This document shows, piece by piece, positions 22,595-33,576 of a stretch of 49,123 bases of DNA; within the stretch, counting starts at the first letter, position 1, and each line of letters opens with the position of its first letter. Both the position numbers and the translations under genes were made by a program. The notes under the pieces are model-generated. The model had not been told where the DNA came from, did no database searches, and worked only from the letters and a program-made list of their open reading frames with translations. Source of the stretch: Nemertoderma westbladi (lineage: Eukaryota > Xenacoelomorpha > Nemertodermatida > Nemertodermatidae); assembly GCA_032718475.1 (NCBI GenBank), contig JAUCBJ010004803.1:1-49123 (forward strand). Direction: 5' to 3'.

Positions 22595-24330
22595 CAGAGG
22601 AGCTTAACTAATTTCTCTAAACCAATACCCATAATCAGACCGGAATCCGTCTATGTATCTGGTATCATTGTGAATCGAAGTTCGAAGTTGATTTCTTTTC
22701 CCTTTTCCTTCTCTGAATAACTAACCATCCGTCGTCACATTCGATTTCATCTTTTGGACCGACATCGAGTAGGAAACCGATAACTATTCTGTTACTTTCC
22801 CCACCAGCACAAGGAATGTCTGCAGATGTGACCGAATTTAAAAACGTACGATAATCTGCCTCTTCTGTGCACCTCATTGCCGAATCCATATAATCCTCTA
22901 AAATTTCTTGAATGTCTCTCAAGTTATCTTTATACTTCTCCAGAACCGCTTTCCGTCTCATGTAATCTCGTATTAAGTTCGCCAACACCTTCAATGTAGC
23001 CGCATTGGTCATAATAACGGTAATCAGTACGAAGACCAACCAGAACTTCCTTGACTTAAACATTCCGAGAATCTTTTACTCTAACTAAATCATTTCTGGT
23101 CCTTCCATCCAATCATCATTACGATCAGTATTCTTCTGAATATCGTTATTATCAATTTTAATTTGATTATCAAGAGTATTCTTTCTATTCTTCTGTTCTT
23201 CTTTGATTATTTATCTTTATTCTTCTCATATTTCCATTGATTCTCACCCCCCCCCCCCTGATTCTCATGATTGCGGTACCTGCGGTACGACTGCGGTACC
23301 TGTGGTACGACTGCGGTACCTGTGGTACGACTGCGTACCTGTGGTACGACTGCGGTACCTGTGGTACGACTGCGGTACCTGTGGTACGACTGCGGTACCT
23401 GTGGTACGACTGCGGTACCTGTGGTACGACTGCGGTACCTGTGGTACGACTGCGGTACCTGTGGTACGACTGCGGTACCTGTGGTACGACTGCGGTACCT
23501 GTGGTACGACTGCGAGTACCTGTGGTACGACTGCGGTACCTGTGGTACGACTGCGTACCTGTGGTACGACTGCGGTACCTGTGGTACGACTGCGGTACCT
23601 GTGGTACGTCTGCGGTACCTGTGGTACGACTGCGGTACCTGTGGTACGACTGCGGTACCTGTGGTACGTCTGCGGTACCTGTGGTACGACTGCGGTACGA
23701 CTGCGGTACCTGTGGTACGACTGCGGTACCTGTGGTACGACTGCGGTACCTGTGGTACGACTGCGGTACCTGTGGTACGACTGCGGTACCTGTGGTACGA
23801 CTGCGGTACCTGCGGTACGACTGCGGTACCTGTGGTACGACTGCGGTACCTGTGGTACGACTGCGGTACCTGTGGTACGACTGCAGTACCTGTGGTACGA
23901 CTGCAGTACCTGCTGTACGACTGCGGTACCTGTGGTACGACTGCAGTACCTGCTGTACGACTGCGGTACCTGTGGTACGACTGCAGTACCTGCTGTACGA
24001 CTGCGGTACCTGTGGTACGACTGCAGTACCTGCTGTACGACTGCGGTACCTGTGGTACGACTACGTTACCTGTGGTACGTCTGCGGTACCTGTGGTACGA
24101 CTGCGGTACCTGTGGTACGACTGCGGTACCTGCTGGTACGACTGCGGTACCTGTGGTACCTGTGGTACGACTGCGGTACCTGTGGTACGACTGCAGTACC
24201 TGGTTTAGTATCATCACAATGCTGCAATGGTGGGGTTTCCGGGTTGTTCGCGCTGTTTTGTCATTTTCAATTTCGACTTCTCCATAAACAATTTGTTCTG
24301 ATAAAAGTATACAAATAAAGCTCAAAACAA
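22595..24330 (-). pseudogene. Fibrinogen-related transmembrane gene, broken copy
   Basis: This is a degenerate duplicate of the gene at 28710-29915. On the minus strand, 23063-22665 stays open for 132 codons: FKSRKFWLVFVLITVIMTN (membrane segment), a longer stalk than its sibling has, then IPCAGGESN and ECDDGWLVIQRR at the start of the fibrinogen domain. Homology continues with small deletions to about 22600, where it is cut by the 40-bp minisatellite. Most of the domain, including the WWTGCE region, is absent. Upstream, ENQWKYEKNKDK (about 23250-23210) matches ENEWNELENKDN of the sibling, and 24190-24330 matches its start and 5' leader. A 20-bp satellite (23272-24208) lies between these parts. 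Stop codons and frameshifts separate the pieces. Confidence 0.8.
23272..24208. repeat. 20-bp minisatellite, about 46 copies
   Basis: The unit is GGTACCTGTGGTACGACTGC. It contains the palindrome GGTACC and a second GGTAC, so units can pair with one another. Occasional units lack one base or half the unit, and a variant block with CAGTACCTGCTGTACGACTG lies at 23880-24040. With a 20-bp period every frame cycles, and long frames on both strands (up to 372 codons) result without any coding meaning. The array sits inside the N-terminal region of the fibrinogen-domain pseudogene. Confidence 0.95.
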
Positions 24331-24900
24331 GTTTTAAATTGTTAATTGTTTTTATAACGACTTGGCTTATTCACCATTCCAGAAGCACTTAAACTATTAT
24401 AGTAATTAATAATTTATAAATAATTATAATAATTATTAAGTTAGTTACTTAGTTACAATAATTATTATGTTAAATAAAACCACCTTTGGTAATATGAATA
24501 ATAGATAAATCTCAGAAATATATATAATTGAAATTAAATGTTAATATTTTTGTTCCATCGAATTTAATCAGTTTAAAATCGAATTTTTTTCATCGAATTT
24601 AATCATTTAATCAATTTAAATAACCATCAATCTAACGGTATTAGTGTGGACTGTGGCCCCATTTTTGGAAAATTTATGGCATCGTATTTTGTTGTTAATT
24701 TGAATGTATAATATCAAGGAGACTTGTTCTAGAACATTGTAAATACAAAGAAATACAAAAACATATATTTATATATGTGTTAAATATATATGACATGTTA
24801 TACATCTATATATATATATAATGTTAAATACATATGTAAATTAGATAACCGTAGATCTTTTCGTGATGATAGTGAAAAAAAGGGCCCCAGGCCACACCAA
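24331..24900. other. AT-rich spacer, no gene
   Basis: AT-rich DNA with TATATA runs at 24750-24840. I see no coding frame or transposon ends. Confidence 0.5.
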
Positions 24901-24906
24901 TTCCCA

Positions 24907-27900
24907 ATCTAACTAACCATCAATCTAACTAACAATCAATATAACTAATAATCAATATAATTAACTAACATTCAAACTAACCCTCAATCTAACTGACTAA
25001 CTGTCGAACGAATCATCAATTTCCTAACTATCATTCTAACTAAACATCAATCTAAAGGCCTGTTTACACGTGGCAACTTTTAGAGCAACTTTCTCGGCAA
25101 CCAGCACCTTTTTTTGGAGCAACTTAATTTAATCGCTGTTTACACGTGACAACTTTACCAGCAACTTTACCAGCAACTTGGCCGGCAACTTTTAGAGCAA
25201 CTTGGCTAGTTTGACTGTAAAATAGTGGGTCATTTTATCTACTAGCTAGTTTTTGATAATTTAATTTGATTAACCCGCTTTAATTCGCCAACGCAAATTC
25301 CTTAAAGTTGCCGTAAAAGTTGAACAACTTTTACAGCAACTTTTTTACGTGTTTACACGGAGCAACTTGATCGGCAACCTGGGTTGCTCTAAAAGATGCC
25401 GAGAAAGTTGCTCTAAAAGTTGCCACGTGTAAACAGGCCTTAACTAACCATCAATCTAACTAACAATCAATCTAACTAACAATCAATCTAACTAACCGTC
25501 AATCTAACTAACCATCAATCTAACTAACAATCAATCTAACTAACTATCAATATAACTAACTTTCTAACTAACCGTGAATCTAACTAACAATCAATCTAAC
25601 TAACCGTCAATCTAACTAACAATCAATCTAACTAACCATCAATCTAACTAGCCATCAATCTAACTAACCATCAATCTAACTAACAATCAATCTAACTAAC
25701 TTTCTAACTAACCATGAATCTAATTAACAGTCAATCTAACTAGCCGTCAATCACACTAACAATCAATCTAACTAACTTTCTAACTAACCATTAATCTAAC
25801 TAACAATCAATCTAACTAACTATCATTCTAACTAAACATCAATCTAACTAACCAACGATCTAACTAACCGTCATTCTAACTAAACATCATTCTAACTAAC
25901 CATGAATATAACTAACAAACAATCTAATCTAACTAACATTCTAACTAACCGTCAATCTAACTAACTTTCTAACTAACCATTAATCTAACTAACAATCAAT
26001 CTAACTAACTATCATTCTAATTAAACATCAATCTAACTAACCAACAATCTAACTAACCGTCATTCTAACTAAACATAAATCTAACTAACTTTCTAACTTA
26101 CCATCAATCTAACTAACAATCAATCTAACTAACAATCAATCTAACTAACTTTCTAACTAACCGTCAATCTAACTAACAATCAATCTAACTAACTTTCTAA
26201 CTAACCATGAATCTATCTAACAATCAATCTAACTAACTATTATTCTAACTAAACATCAATCTAACTAACCGTGAATCTAACTAACAATCAATCTAACTAA
26301 CCGTCAATCTAACTAACAATCAATCTAACTAACCATCAATCGAACTAACCATCAATCTAACTAACCATCAATCTAACTAACAATCAATCTAACTAACTTT
26401 CTAACTAACCATGAATCTAACTAACAATCAATCTAACTAACCGTCAATCACACTAACAATCAATCTAACTAACCGTCAATCACACTAACAATCAATCTAA
26501 CTAACTTTCTAACTAACCATTAATCTAACTAACAATCAATCTAACTAACTATCATTCTAACTAAACATCAATCTAACTAACCAACGATCTAACTAAACGT
26601 CATTCTAACTAAACATCAATCTAACTAACCATGAATATAACTAACAAACAATCTAATCTATCTAACATTCTAACTAACCGTCTAACTAACTTTCTAACTA
26701 ACCATTAATCTAACTAACAATCAATCTAACTAACTATCATTCTAACTAACACATCAATCTAACTAACCAACAATCTAACTAACCGTCATTCTAACTAAAC
26801 ATAAATCTAACTAACTTTCTAACTTACCATCAATCTAACTAACAATCAATCTAACTAACTTTCTAACTAACCGCCAATCTAACTAACTTTCTAACTAACC
26901 ATTAATCTAACTAACAATCAATCTAACTAACTATCATTCTAACTAAACATCAATCTAACTAACCAACGATCTAACTAGCCGTCATTCTAACTAAACATCA
27001 ATCTAACTAACCATGAATATAACTAACAAACAATCTAATCTAACTAACATTCTAACTAACCGTCAATCTAACTAACTTTCTAACTAACCATCAATCTAAC
27101 TAACAATCAATGTAACTAAATAACATTCTAACTAACCATAAATATAACTAACAATCAATATAACGAACTATTAATCTAACTAACAATCAATCTAACTAAC
27201 CATCAATCTAACTAACAATCAATCTAACTAACTATTAATCTAACTAACCGTCAATCTAACTAACAATCAATCTAACTAACCATCAATCTAACTAACAATC
27301 AATCTAACTAACTATTAATCTAACTAACAATCAATCTAACTAACTAACATTCTAACTAACAATCAATCTAACTAACAATCAATCTAAATATCTATTAATC
27401 TAACTAACAATCAATCTAACTAACTAACATTCTAACTAACAATCAATTTAACTAACCATCAATCTAACTAACCATCAATCTAACTAACAATCAATCTAAC
27501 TAACCATCAATCTAACTAACAATCAATCTATCTAACTTTCTAACTAACCATCAATCTAACTAAGTATTAATCTAACTAACAATCAATCTAATAACTACTA
27601 ATTTAACTAACAATCTAACTAACTAACATTCTAACTAACAATCAATCTAACTAACCATCAATCTAACTAACCATCAATCTAACTAACTATTAATATAACT
27701 AACAATCAATCTACTAACTATTAATATAACTAACAATCTAACTAACTAACATTCTAACTAACAATCAATCTAACTAACCATCAATCTAACTAACCACCAA
27801 TCTAACTAACCATCAATCTAACGAACCATCAATGTAACTAACAATCAATCTAACTAACCATCAATCTAACTAACCATCAATATAACTAACAATCTAACTA

Positions 27901-27998
27901 ACCATCAATGTAACTAACAATCAATCTAACTAACTAACATTCTAACTAACCATGAACATAACTAACAATCAATCTAACTAACTAACATTCTAACTAAC
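24907..27998. repeat. About 16-bp satellite (CTAACTAAC type) with higher-order repeats
   Basis: Units of the form AATCTAACTAACCATC, AACAATC and similar run for about 2.7 kb net of an inserted MITE (25056-25440). Variation is not random: blocks such as ACTTTCTAACTAACCATTAA recur at about 25770, 26500 and 26885. A larger block of roughly 700-730 bp is repeated (for example TTAATC landmarks at 25791 and 26520, and at 25980 and 26705). One strand is nearly free of G, giving strong strand asymmetry. There is no coding potential. Confidence 0.9.
25056..25440. mobile_element. Harbinger-like MITE, 385 bp, inside the 16-bp satellite
   Basis: Long inverted ends begin AGGCCTGTTTACACGTGGCA and close with the inverse, extending over about 45 bp (GCAACTTTTAGAGCAACTTT and its complement, one or two mismatches). 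TAA flanks both sides (25053-25055 and 25441-25443), as expected for the 3-bp TWA duplication of PIF/Harbinger elements, although TAA is also frequent in the surrounding satellite. Internal GCAACTTT words are repeated. There is no coding capacity. Confidence 0.7.
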
Positions 27999-28590
27999 CA
28001 TCATGAATATTAAAAATATTGTATCCGATTCAATGTGGTGTTTTTGGACATGTGCCAATGCCCAAGTAGCACCAAATATCCAAGTTGCACGTATTTAGTA
28101 AACACAATTCATTTGCGAATCAACCTGATTTCGTGGCCTTGTGAGTTTTATGTGCAACTGAATTCGTATAAGACACTATGTGCCAATGTGACACGAAAAA
28201 TACTAAAGTCGTACAAATTGATTATTTAAATTGATATTTTTAACAAGTTTTATCGTAAATTGGCGACCTCGAAAACCCCTGTAGCTTCAGAATTATCCAA
28301 CAAAATTCAATTTTATGCTACTTGTATTTTTGTCCTACCAGACAAGCACTAAAAACAATAGCTGCGATACCATGAAAATTTGTATCGTTAGCCAAAATCT
28401 AAAAATTTTCTAATAAAATTTTCTTCTGGTTAATCATCTGACGAACCCGCTACTGTAACCTTCTCCTTTCCTATAATTATTATTATTACCGGACTAAACG
28501 CGTCCGGCGGCTATCGGCTATATATAATAGGACCTTCAATTCTCTCTTAAGAAAGCCACCCCTTTGCTATGAAAGGAACTAAACAATATT
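27999..28590. other. Intergenic, no gene recognised
   Basis: This is moderately AT-rich single-copy-looking sequence. A 64-codon plus-strand frame (28035-28229) has no recognisable motif. Confidence 0.5.
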
Positions 28591-28596
28591 AAAAAT

Positions 28597-28602
28597 TTAT
28601 TC
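28597..28602 (-). promoter_or_regulatory. Putative polyadenylation signal AATAAA
   Basis: AATAAA on the minus strand lies about 110 bp past the stop codon of the fibrinogen-domain gene, a reasonable distance for its 3' end. It sits in AT-rich DNA, so chance occurrence is possible. Confidence 0.4.
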
Positions 28603-28709
28603 GAATAAACACGTTTATATGAATTAAAGGCCGGTTACTTGGTTACTTGTTCAATAATGTATCTGGTAGTATAAAATAATTAAAGTACTTAGAATTAATC
28701 TAGTTTTTT

Positions 28710-29915
28710 TTACTTTCTTTTTATTTTCATTGAAACGCTTTCGAGATGATATTTATACAGTTTTTTGTCCAATTTGCCCCGGTAGTTGAGCAATGTAATG
28801 TTGTATGATTCATGACCATCGTCCCTAATTCCATTCAAGTTTCCACAATTTCTCTTGATCTTTGATATTTCGCATCCGGTCCACCAGTTACCATAAACCT
28901 TCTCGCAATCACTCCCACACTCCTTGCAGTTATACGATGCGAATGGAGATCCTTTGAATTCATTTAAGAAATTTTCTGAGCTAAGATTATCGGCGTTGTC
29001 TTTATTAAAACCGCCTATCTTCAATTGGTATCCTTTTTTGGCGCCTCGAACGCGGAAACTGGAATACAACCAGCTGTGGTTACTGTTGTTACACACACCT
29101 TTCCAGCCTTCTCTTTTCATTGTCTTATTTGTATGAAATGAGAAAGACCCGTTATTCAGATTCCTTCCCCACGCATCACAAATTCCATCAATCCGAAGCT
29201 CAACATCATCATCTTTCGTAAGTTTAACTAAATTCTCTAAACCAATCCAATACCCGTAATCAGACCGGAATCCGTCTATGTATCTGGTATCATCGCATTT
29301 TGTATCGAATTCCGAAGTCGAATTCTTTTTCCGTTGCCTTCTCTGAATAACTAACCATCCGTCTTCACATTCGATCACATCCTTTGGACCGACACCGAAA
29401 GGGGAACCGGTGACTATTCCGTTACGTTTCCCATCAGCACAAGGAATGTCTGATTTCCGCTTCAAGTACGTTAGTATTAAGTTTACCAACCCCGCAAACG
29501 TAGCCACATTGGTCATAATAAGGGTAATAAGTACAAAGACCAACCAGAACTTCCTTGTCTTTAGTATTCCTACTATCTTTATCTTTAATAAAACCATTGC
29601 AGGTTCTCCAGTTGTTTTACTATTGGTAAACATTCCTAGAATCTTTTTCTTTAACGAAATCACTTCAGGTTCTTCCGTTGTTTTACTATCGGTATCATCA
29701 GCCTTAATGTCGTTACAATCCATATCATTAGATTTATTATCCGCATTGTTACCTTCATCCTCCCCCTGATCCCCAACCGTTGAATCATTATCTTTATTCT
29801 CCAGTTCGTTCCATTCATTCTCAGCTTTCTCCCTTTGATTAATGGTAGTAGGACTGTGGCAGTATCGCCGTAATGCTGGGCTTACAGTTACAGAAGGTTC
29901 ACACTGTTTATCCAT
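28710..29915 (-). CDS. Membrane-anchored fibrinogen-related (FReD) protein, single exon
   Basis: The 401-residue frame has no intron. Residues 1-120 form a polar, Asp/Asn/Glu-rich region with no signal peptide, including a tandem duplication of about 22 residues (SKTTEEPEVISLKKKILGMF, then SKTTGEPAMVLLKIKIVGIL). A hydrophobic segment (about 123-150, FWLVFVLITLIMTN...) suggests a type II membrane protein with an outside C-terminus. From about residue 156 a diverged fibrinogen C-terminal domain follows: ECEDGWLVIQRR, GYWIGLENLVKLT, NWWTGCEISKIKRNCGNLNG. The acidic calcium loop typical of the family is not recognisable and cysteines are extra. Family members act as lectin-like recognition, adhesion or immune proteins; the ligand here is unknown. 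It is the intact partner of the pseudogene at 22595-24330. The start is supported by homology of the 5' leaders of both copies. Confidence 0.8.
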   Translation of the reverse strand: MDKQCEPSVTVSPALRRYCHSPTTINQREKAENEWNELENKDNDSTVGDQGEDEGNNADNKSNDMDCNDIKADDTDSKTTEEPEVISLKKKILGMFTNSKTTGEPAMVLLKIKIVGILKTRKFWLVFVLITLIMTNVATFAGLVNLILTYLKRKSDIPCADGKRNGIVTGSPFGVGPKDVIECEDGWLVIQRRQRKKNSTSEFDTKCDDTRYIDGFRSDYGYWIGLENLVKLTKDDDVELRIDGICDAWGRNLNNGSFSFHTNKTMKREGWKGVCNNSNHSWLYSSFRVRGAKKGYQLKIGGFNKDNADNLSSENFLNEFKGSPFASYNCKECGSDCEKVYGNWWTGCEISKIKRNCGNLNGIRDDGHESYNITLLNYRGKLDKKLYKYHLESVSMKIKRK

Positions 29916-30484
29916 TTTTAGTTATATTTCCGATAAAAATATATCAGTAAAGCTTAAAGTAAGTTCTAAATAATTCCTAGCTTTTTGGCAAATTCCGGAA
30001 TATAACCTAGTTCAGAAACCATATCAATTATTATTACGATTATTATTATTATTACAATTAAATTAAATTAATTTTCAATTAAGGGAAAGGAGCATGTTAC
30101 AGTGGCACCAAACTAAAAAGTAAACCAGATGCAAACGCAGATGACAGGTAACATTTAATATTACAGAAACTACAACCCCCTTTAAATAGTTACAACCCTC
30201 CAGCAAAAGTTAGCTAAACGGAGGACAAGTAAGGGGCAACGACATTGGAACATCCCCTACAACCATATTAAACTTAAATGACATAAAGAACCATATTGCT
30301 TATTTAGAGATATTTGGCAATAAATATTATGAAGTACGCATGTGTAACAGTGAAGGAACAAATATGTTTATTTTCAATGGTTAAGAATAACAGAAGCAGA
30401 GGTAAAATAGATTCTACATTATGTTCTGTACAGTACACATGCCAGTCAGTCTATCTCTCTATATCTTTAACTATTCAATAGTGT
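29916..30484. other. Intergenic, upstream of the FReD gene
   Basis: AT-rich DNA with an ATTATTATT microsatellite near 30030-30060. The first 60 bp resemble the leader of the pseudogene copy (24290-24345). No further gene is seen. Confidence 0.5.
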
Positions 30485-30805
30485 GAACTGCGGGTAAGTC
30501 GCAAGTGGTCGGCTTACATACATATTGTATCATCATAGGTCTACAATAGACTATATGGAGGGTCGCTAAAAGTCGCAAATCTTTATATCTAGACTATAGG
30601 TGGAGCCGACTTTGCCGACCAAATCGACTCTTCCGACCACCTCTTGGGTCATCTATAAAGGCGACTATTCGACCCATTGAACTGAGAGAAAATCGCAAGT
30701 GGTCGGCAGTTCGGCTTACATATGTCATCATAGGTCTACAATAGGCGACTATTCGACCCAGTGAACTGAGGGTAAGTCGCAAGTGGTCGGCAGTTCGGCT
30801 TACGG
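30485..30805. repeat. Foldback-type dispersed repeat, copy 1
   Basis: Words such as GTCGCAAGTGGTCGGCTTAC, CATCATAGGTCTACAATAG and GACTATTCGACCCAGTGAAC are repeated twice within this stretch. They recur in direct and inverted orientation at 47550-48160. The copy is joined on its right to C-rich GGACACTTCCCCCC units. It is noncoding. Confidence 0.8.
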
Positions 30806-30809
30806 TGTT

Positions 30810-30905
30810 CGGACACTTCCCCCCCGAACACTTCCCCCCCGCTCAAATAGGACACTTCCCCCCTCCCCGGACACTTCCCCCCCCGGACACTTCCCCCCCG
30901 ACTGT
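30810..30905. repeat. GGACACTTCCCCCC tandem units
   Basis: Five or more short units of (G)GACACTTCCCCCC follow one another. The exact inverse (GGGGGGAAGTGTCC) occurs at 47475-47545 at the other end of the related repeat, so this may be a transposon terminus that has multiplied. Confidence 0.75.
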
Positions 30906-31449
30906 TCCTAACTTCGCACATTCGTATTTTTCATTTTGTAAGGTAAACGGACCGCTTGTATCCAGACAAGTTGTATCCAATTTTCCTTTCGTAGCTCAGA
31001 AAGTGATCTTTTGCATCCCGATTTTACATCTTATATCATATCCAAGTTTTATTTATGGGTTTTATCAATGCAATTACATCGTATTGTTTGCTAATCTTTA
31101 AACAATTAATTATATGACCTATAAATTCCATCCCCCGAATGATATACTGTTTTTATTAACTATAGAATTATAATAATTAATTGTTTTAATTATAGGTATT
31201 ATTATGGAATAGTCTTCTTCAAATTGTAGCAGATGGGGATGAATATTATTGTTGCAATCAAAATTATACCTCTCCAGGGTAAAATCGACATGCGTCGACC
31301 TGTATTCTGTGTTCAGCATTACATATTGATATACATATTACTATACACGAAGTGGGGCCTTCGCGCAGCACGTGACTTAAATTTAATTTAAGTACTAATT
31401 CGAAAGTATTACTGTATTAGCAAATTTTAAGCAGATTTCGCCTAATCAC
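30906..31449. other. Intergenic, no gene recognised
   Basis: AT-rich DNA with only short accidental frames. Nothing further is supported. Confidence 0.5.
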
Positions 31450-33576
31450 TTTTTACCTCTTTCATTTCTATTCAGACATTTCTGACTCTAGCGGTATAGT
31501 GAGAACTGAAGATGGATTAGGGTCTCCAGCCCCACAAAGACACAGCCTATGGATGAATAGTACATACGTACATCGGCCAAGTTTCATCTTGAATAACGGA
31601 TAACGAAATGAGAGACGGATCTCACTTTCAGAAATTTTGTCGTATAGCGGCAGACCGATTAAATCTCCCCCCCCCCCCCCCCCCACAAAGACGCAGCATG
31701 TGGTCCAGAATATATGGCAAGATTCAGCTTAAACTGATTAAAATCAATGAGACGGGAGAATCTATTCACTTTCAGGCATAAAGTAGTCCTATAGCGGGTG
31801 ACTGTTGAACTGATTTTCAACAAAACAAATTTTCAACTTGGCAGCTTTAAATTCGACAAAGTTATAAGCATGTCAATATCATAACGACGACAACGATTTC
31901 ACTTTCAGACATTTGGCCCTCTAGCGGCAGACTGGAGAACTGCAGATGGATTCGCCTCCTTTGAAAGTCACAGCTAATGGTCTAATACATATCTGCCAAG
32001 TTTCAGCTTAAACGGATTAAAAGCAAAGAAATGGGAGGGCATTTAATGTTTAGACATGTGGCCCTCTAGCGGGAGACCATTGCACTGATGGTGTCTGAAA
32101 GTCTCTCAAAAATCTCAACTTTAGCTCATATTGATACCTACAAATTTTCAACTTGGCAGCTTTAAATCCGACAAAGTTATTAGCATGTCAAAATCGTAAC
32201 GACGACAACGATTTCACTTTCAGACCTTTGGCCCTCTAGCGGCAGACTGGAGAACTGCAGATGGATTCGCCTCCTTTGAAAGTCACAGCTAATGGTCTAA
32301 TACATATCTTCCAAGTTTCAGCTTAAACGGATTAAAAGCAAAGAAATGGGAGGGCATTTAATGTTTAGACATGTGGCCCTCTAGCGGGAGACCATTGCAC
32401 TGATGGTGTCTGAAAGTCTCTCAAAAATCTCAACTTTTGCTCATATTGATACCTACAAATTTTCAACTTGGCAGCTTTAAATCCGACAAAGTTATTAGCA
32501 TGTCAAAATCGTAACGACGACAACGATTTCACTTTCAGACCTTTGGCCCTCTAGCGGCAGACTGGAGAACTGCAGATGGATTCGCCTCCTTTGAAAGTCA
32601 CAGCTAATGGTCTAATACATATCTGCCAAGTTTCAGCTTAAACGGATTAAAAGCAAAGAAATGGGAGGGCATTTAGTGTTTAGACATGTGGCCCTCTAGC
32701 GGGAGACCATTGCACTGATGGTGTCTGAAAGTCTCTCAAAAATCTCAACTTTTGCTCATATTGATACCTACAAATTTTCAACTTGGCAGCTTTAAATCCG
32801 ACAAAGTTATTAGCATGTCAAAATCGTAACGACGACAACGATTTCACTTTCAGATCTTTGGCCCTCTAGCGGCAGACTGGAGAACTGCAGATGGATTCGC
32901 CTCCTTTGAAAGTCACAGCTAATGGTCTAATACATATCTGCCAAGTTTCAGCTTAAACGGATTAAAAGCAAAGAAATGGGAGGGCATTTAATGTTTAGAC
33001 TTGTGGCCCTCTAGCGGGAGACCATTGCACTGATGGTGTCTGAAAGTCTCTCAAAAATCTCAACTTTTGCTCATATTGATACCTACAAATTTTCAACTTG
33101 GCAGCTTTAAATCCGACAAAGTTATTAGCATGTCAAAATCGTAACGACGACAACGATTTCACTTTCAGACCTTTGGCCCTCTAGCGGCAGACGGGAGAAC
33201 TTCAGATGGATTCGCCTCCTTTGAAAGTCACAGCTAATGGTCTAATACATATCTGCCAAGTTTCAGCTTAAACGGATTAAAAGCAAAGAAATGGGAGGGC
33301 ATTTAATGTTTAGACATGTGGCCCTCTAGCGGGAGACCATTGCACTGATGGTGTCTGAAAGTCTCTCAAAAATCTCAAGTTTTGCTCATATTGATACCTA
33401 CAAATTTTCAACTTGGCAGCTTTAAATCCGACAAAGTTATTAGCATGTCAAAATCGTAACGACGACAACGATTTCACTTTCAGACCTTTGGCCCTCTAGC
33501 GGCAGACCGGAGAACTGCAGATGGATTCGCCTCCTTTGAAAGTCACAGCTAATGGTCTAATACATATCTGCCAAGT
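31450..33576. repeat. 315-bp satellite, left part
   Basis: The unit has an exact 315-bp spacing of the word CAGCTTAAACGGATTAAAAG (32004, 32319, 32634, 32949, 33264). Each unit is a dimer of two related halves, one with GGCCCTCTAGCGGCAGACTG and the other with GGCCCTCTAGCGGGAGACCA. The left edge (31450-32000) has older, strongly diverged monomers and an 18-base C run (31667-31684). The array is cut at 33576 by the LTR element and resumes at 46129 in the same phase. Confidence 0.95.
33572..33576. repeat. Target site duplication CAAGT (left)
   Basis: CAAGT directly precedes the 5' LTR and is repeated at 46129-46133 directly after the 3' LTR. It is part of the satellite word CCAAGTTTCAGC, so the insertion point within the unit is exact. 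Confidence 0.9.

Noticed and set aside
23203-24325. Frames of 323-372 codons in several frames over the 20-bp array
   Set aside because: Three plus frames and one minus frame are open at once over the same DNA, which is explained by the repeat lacking stops, not by coding.
24907-27998. CRISPR-like array
   Set aside because: Units are contiguous and have no unique spacers of constant length. The same holds for all other tandem arrays here.
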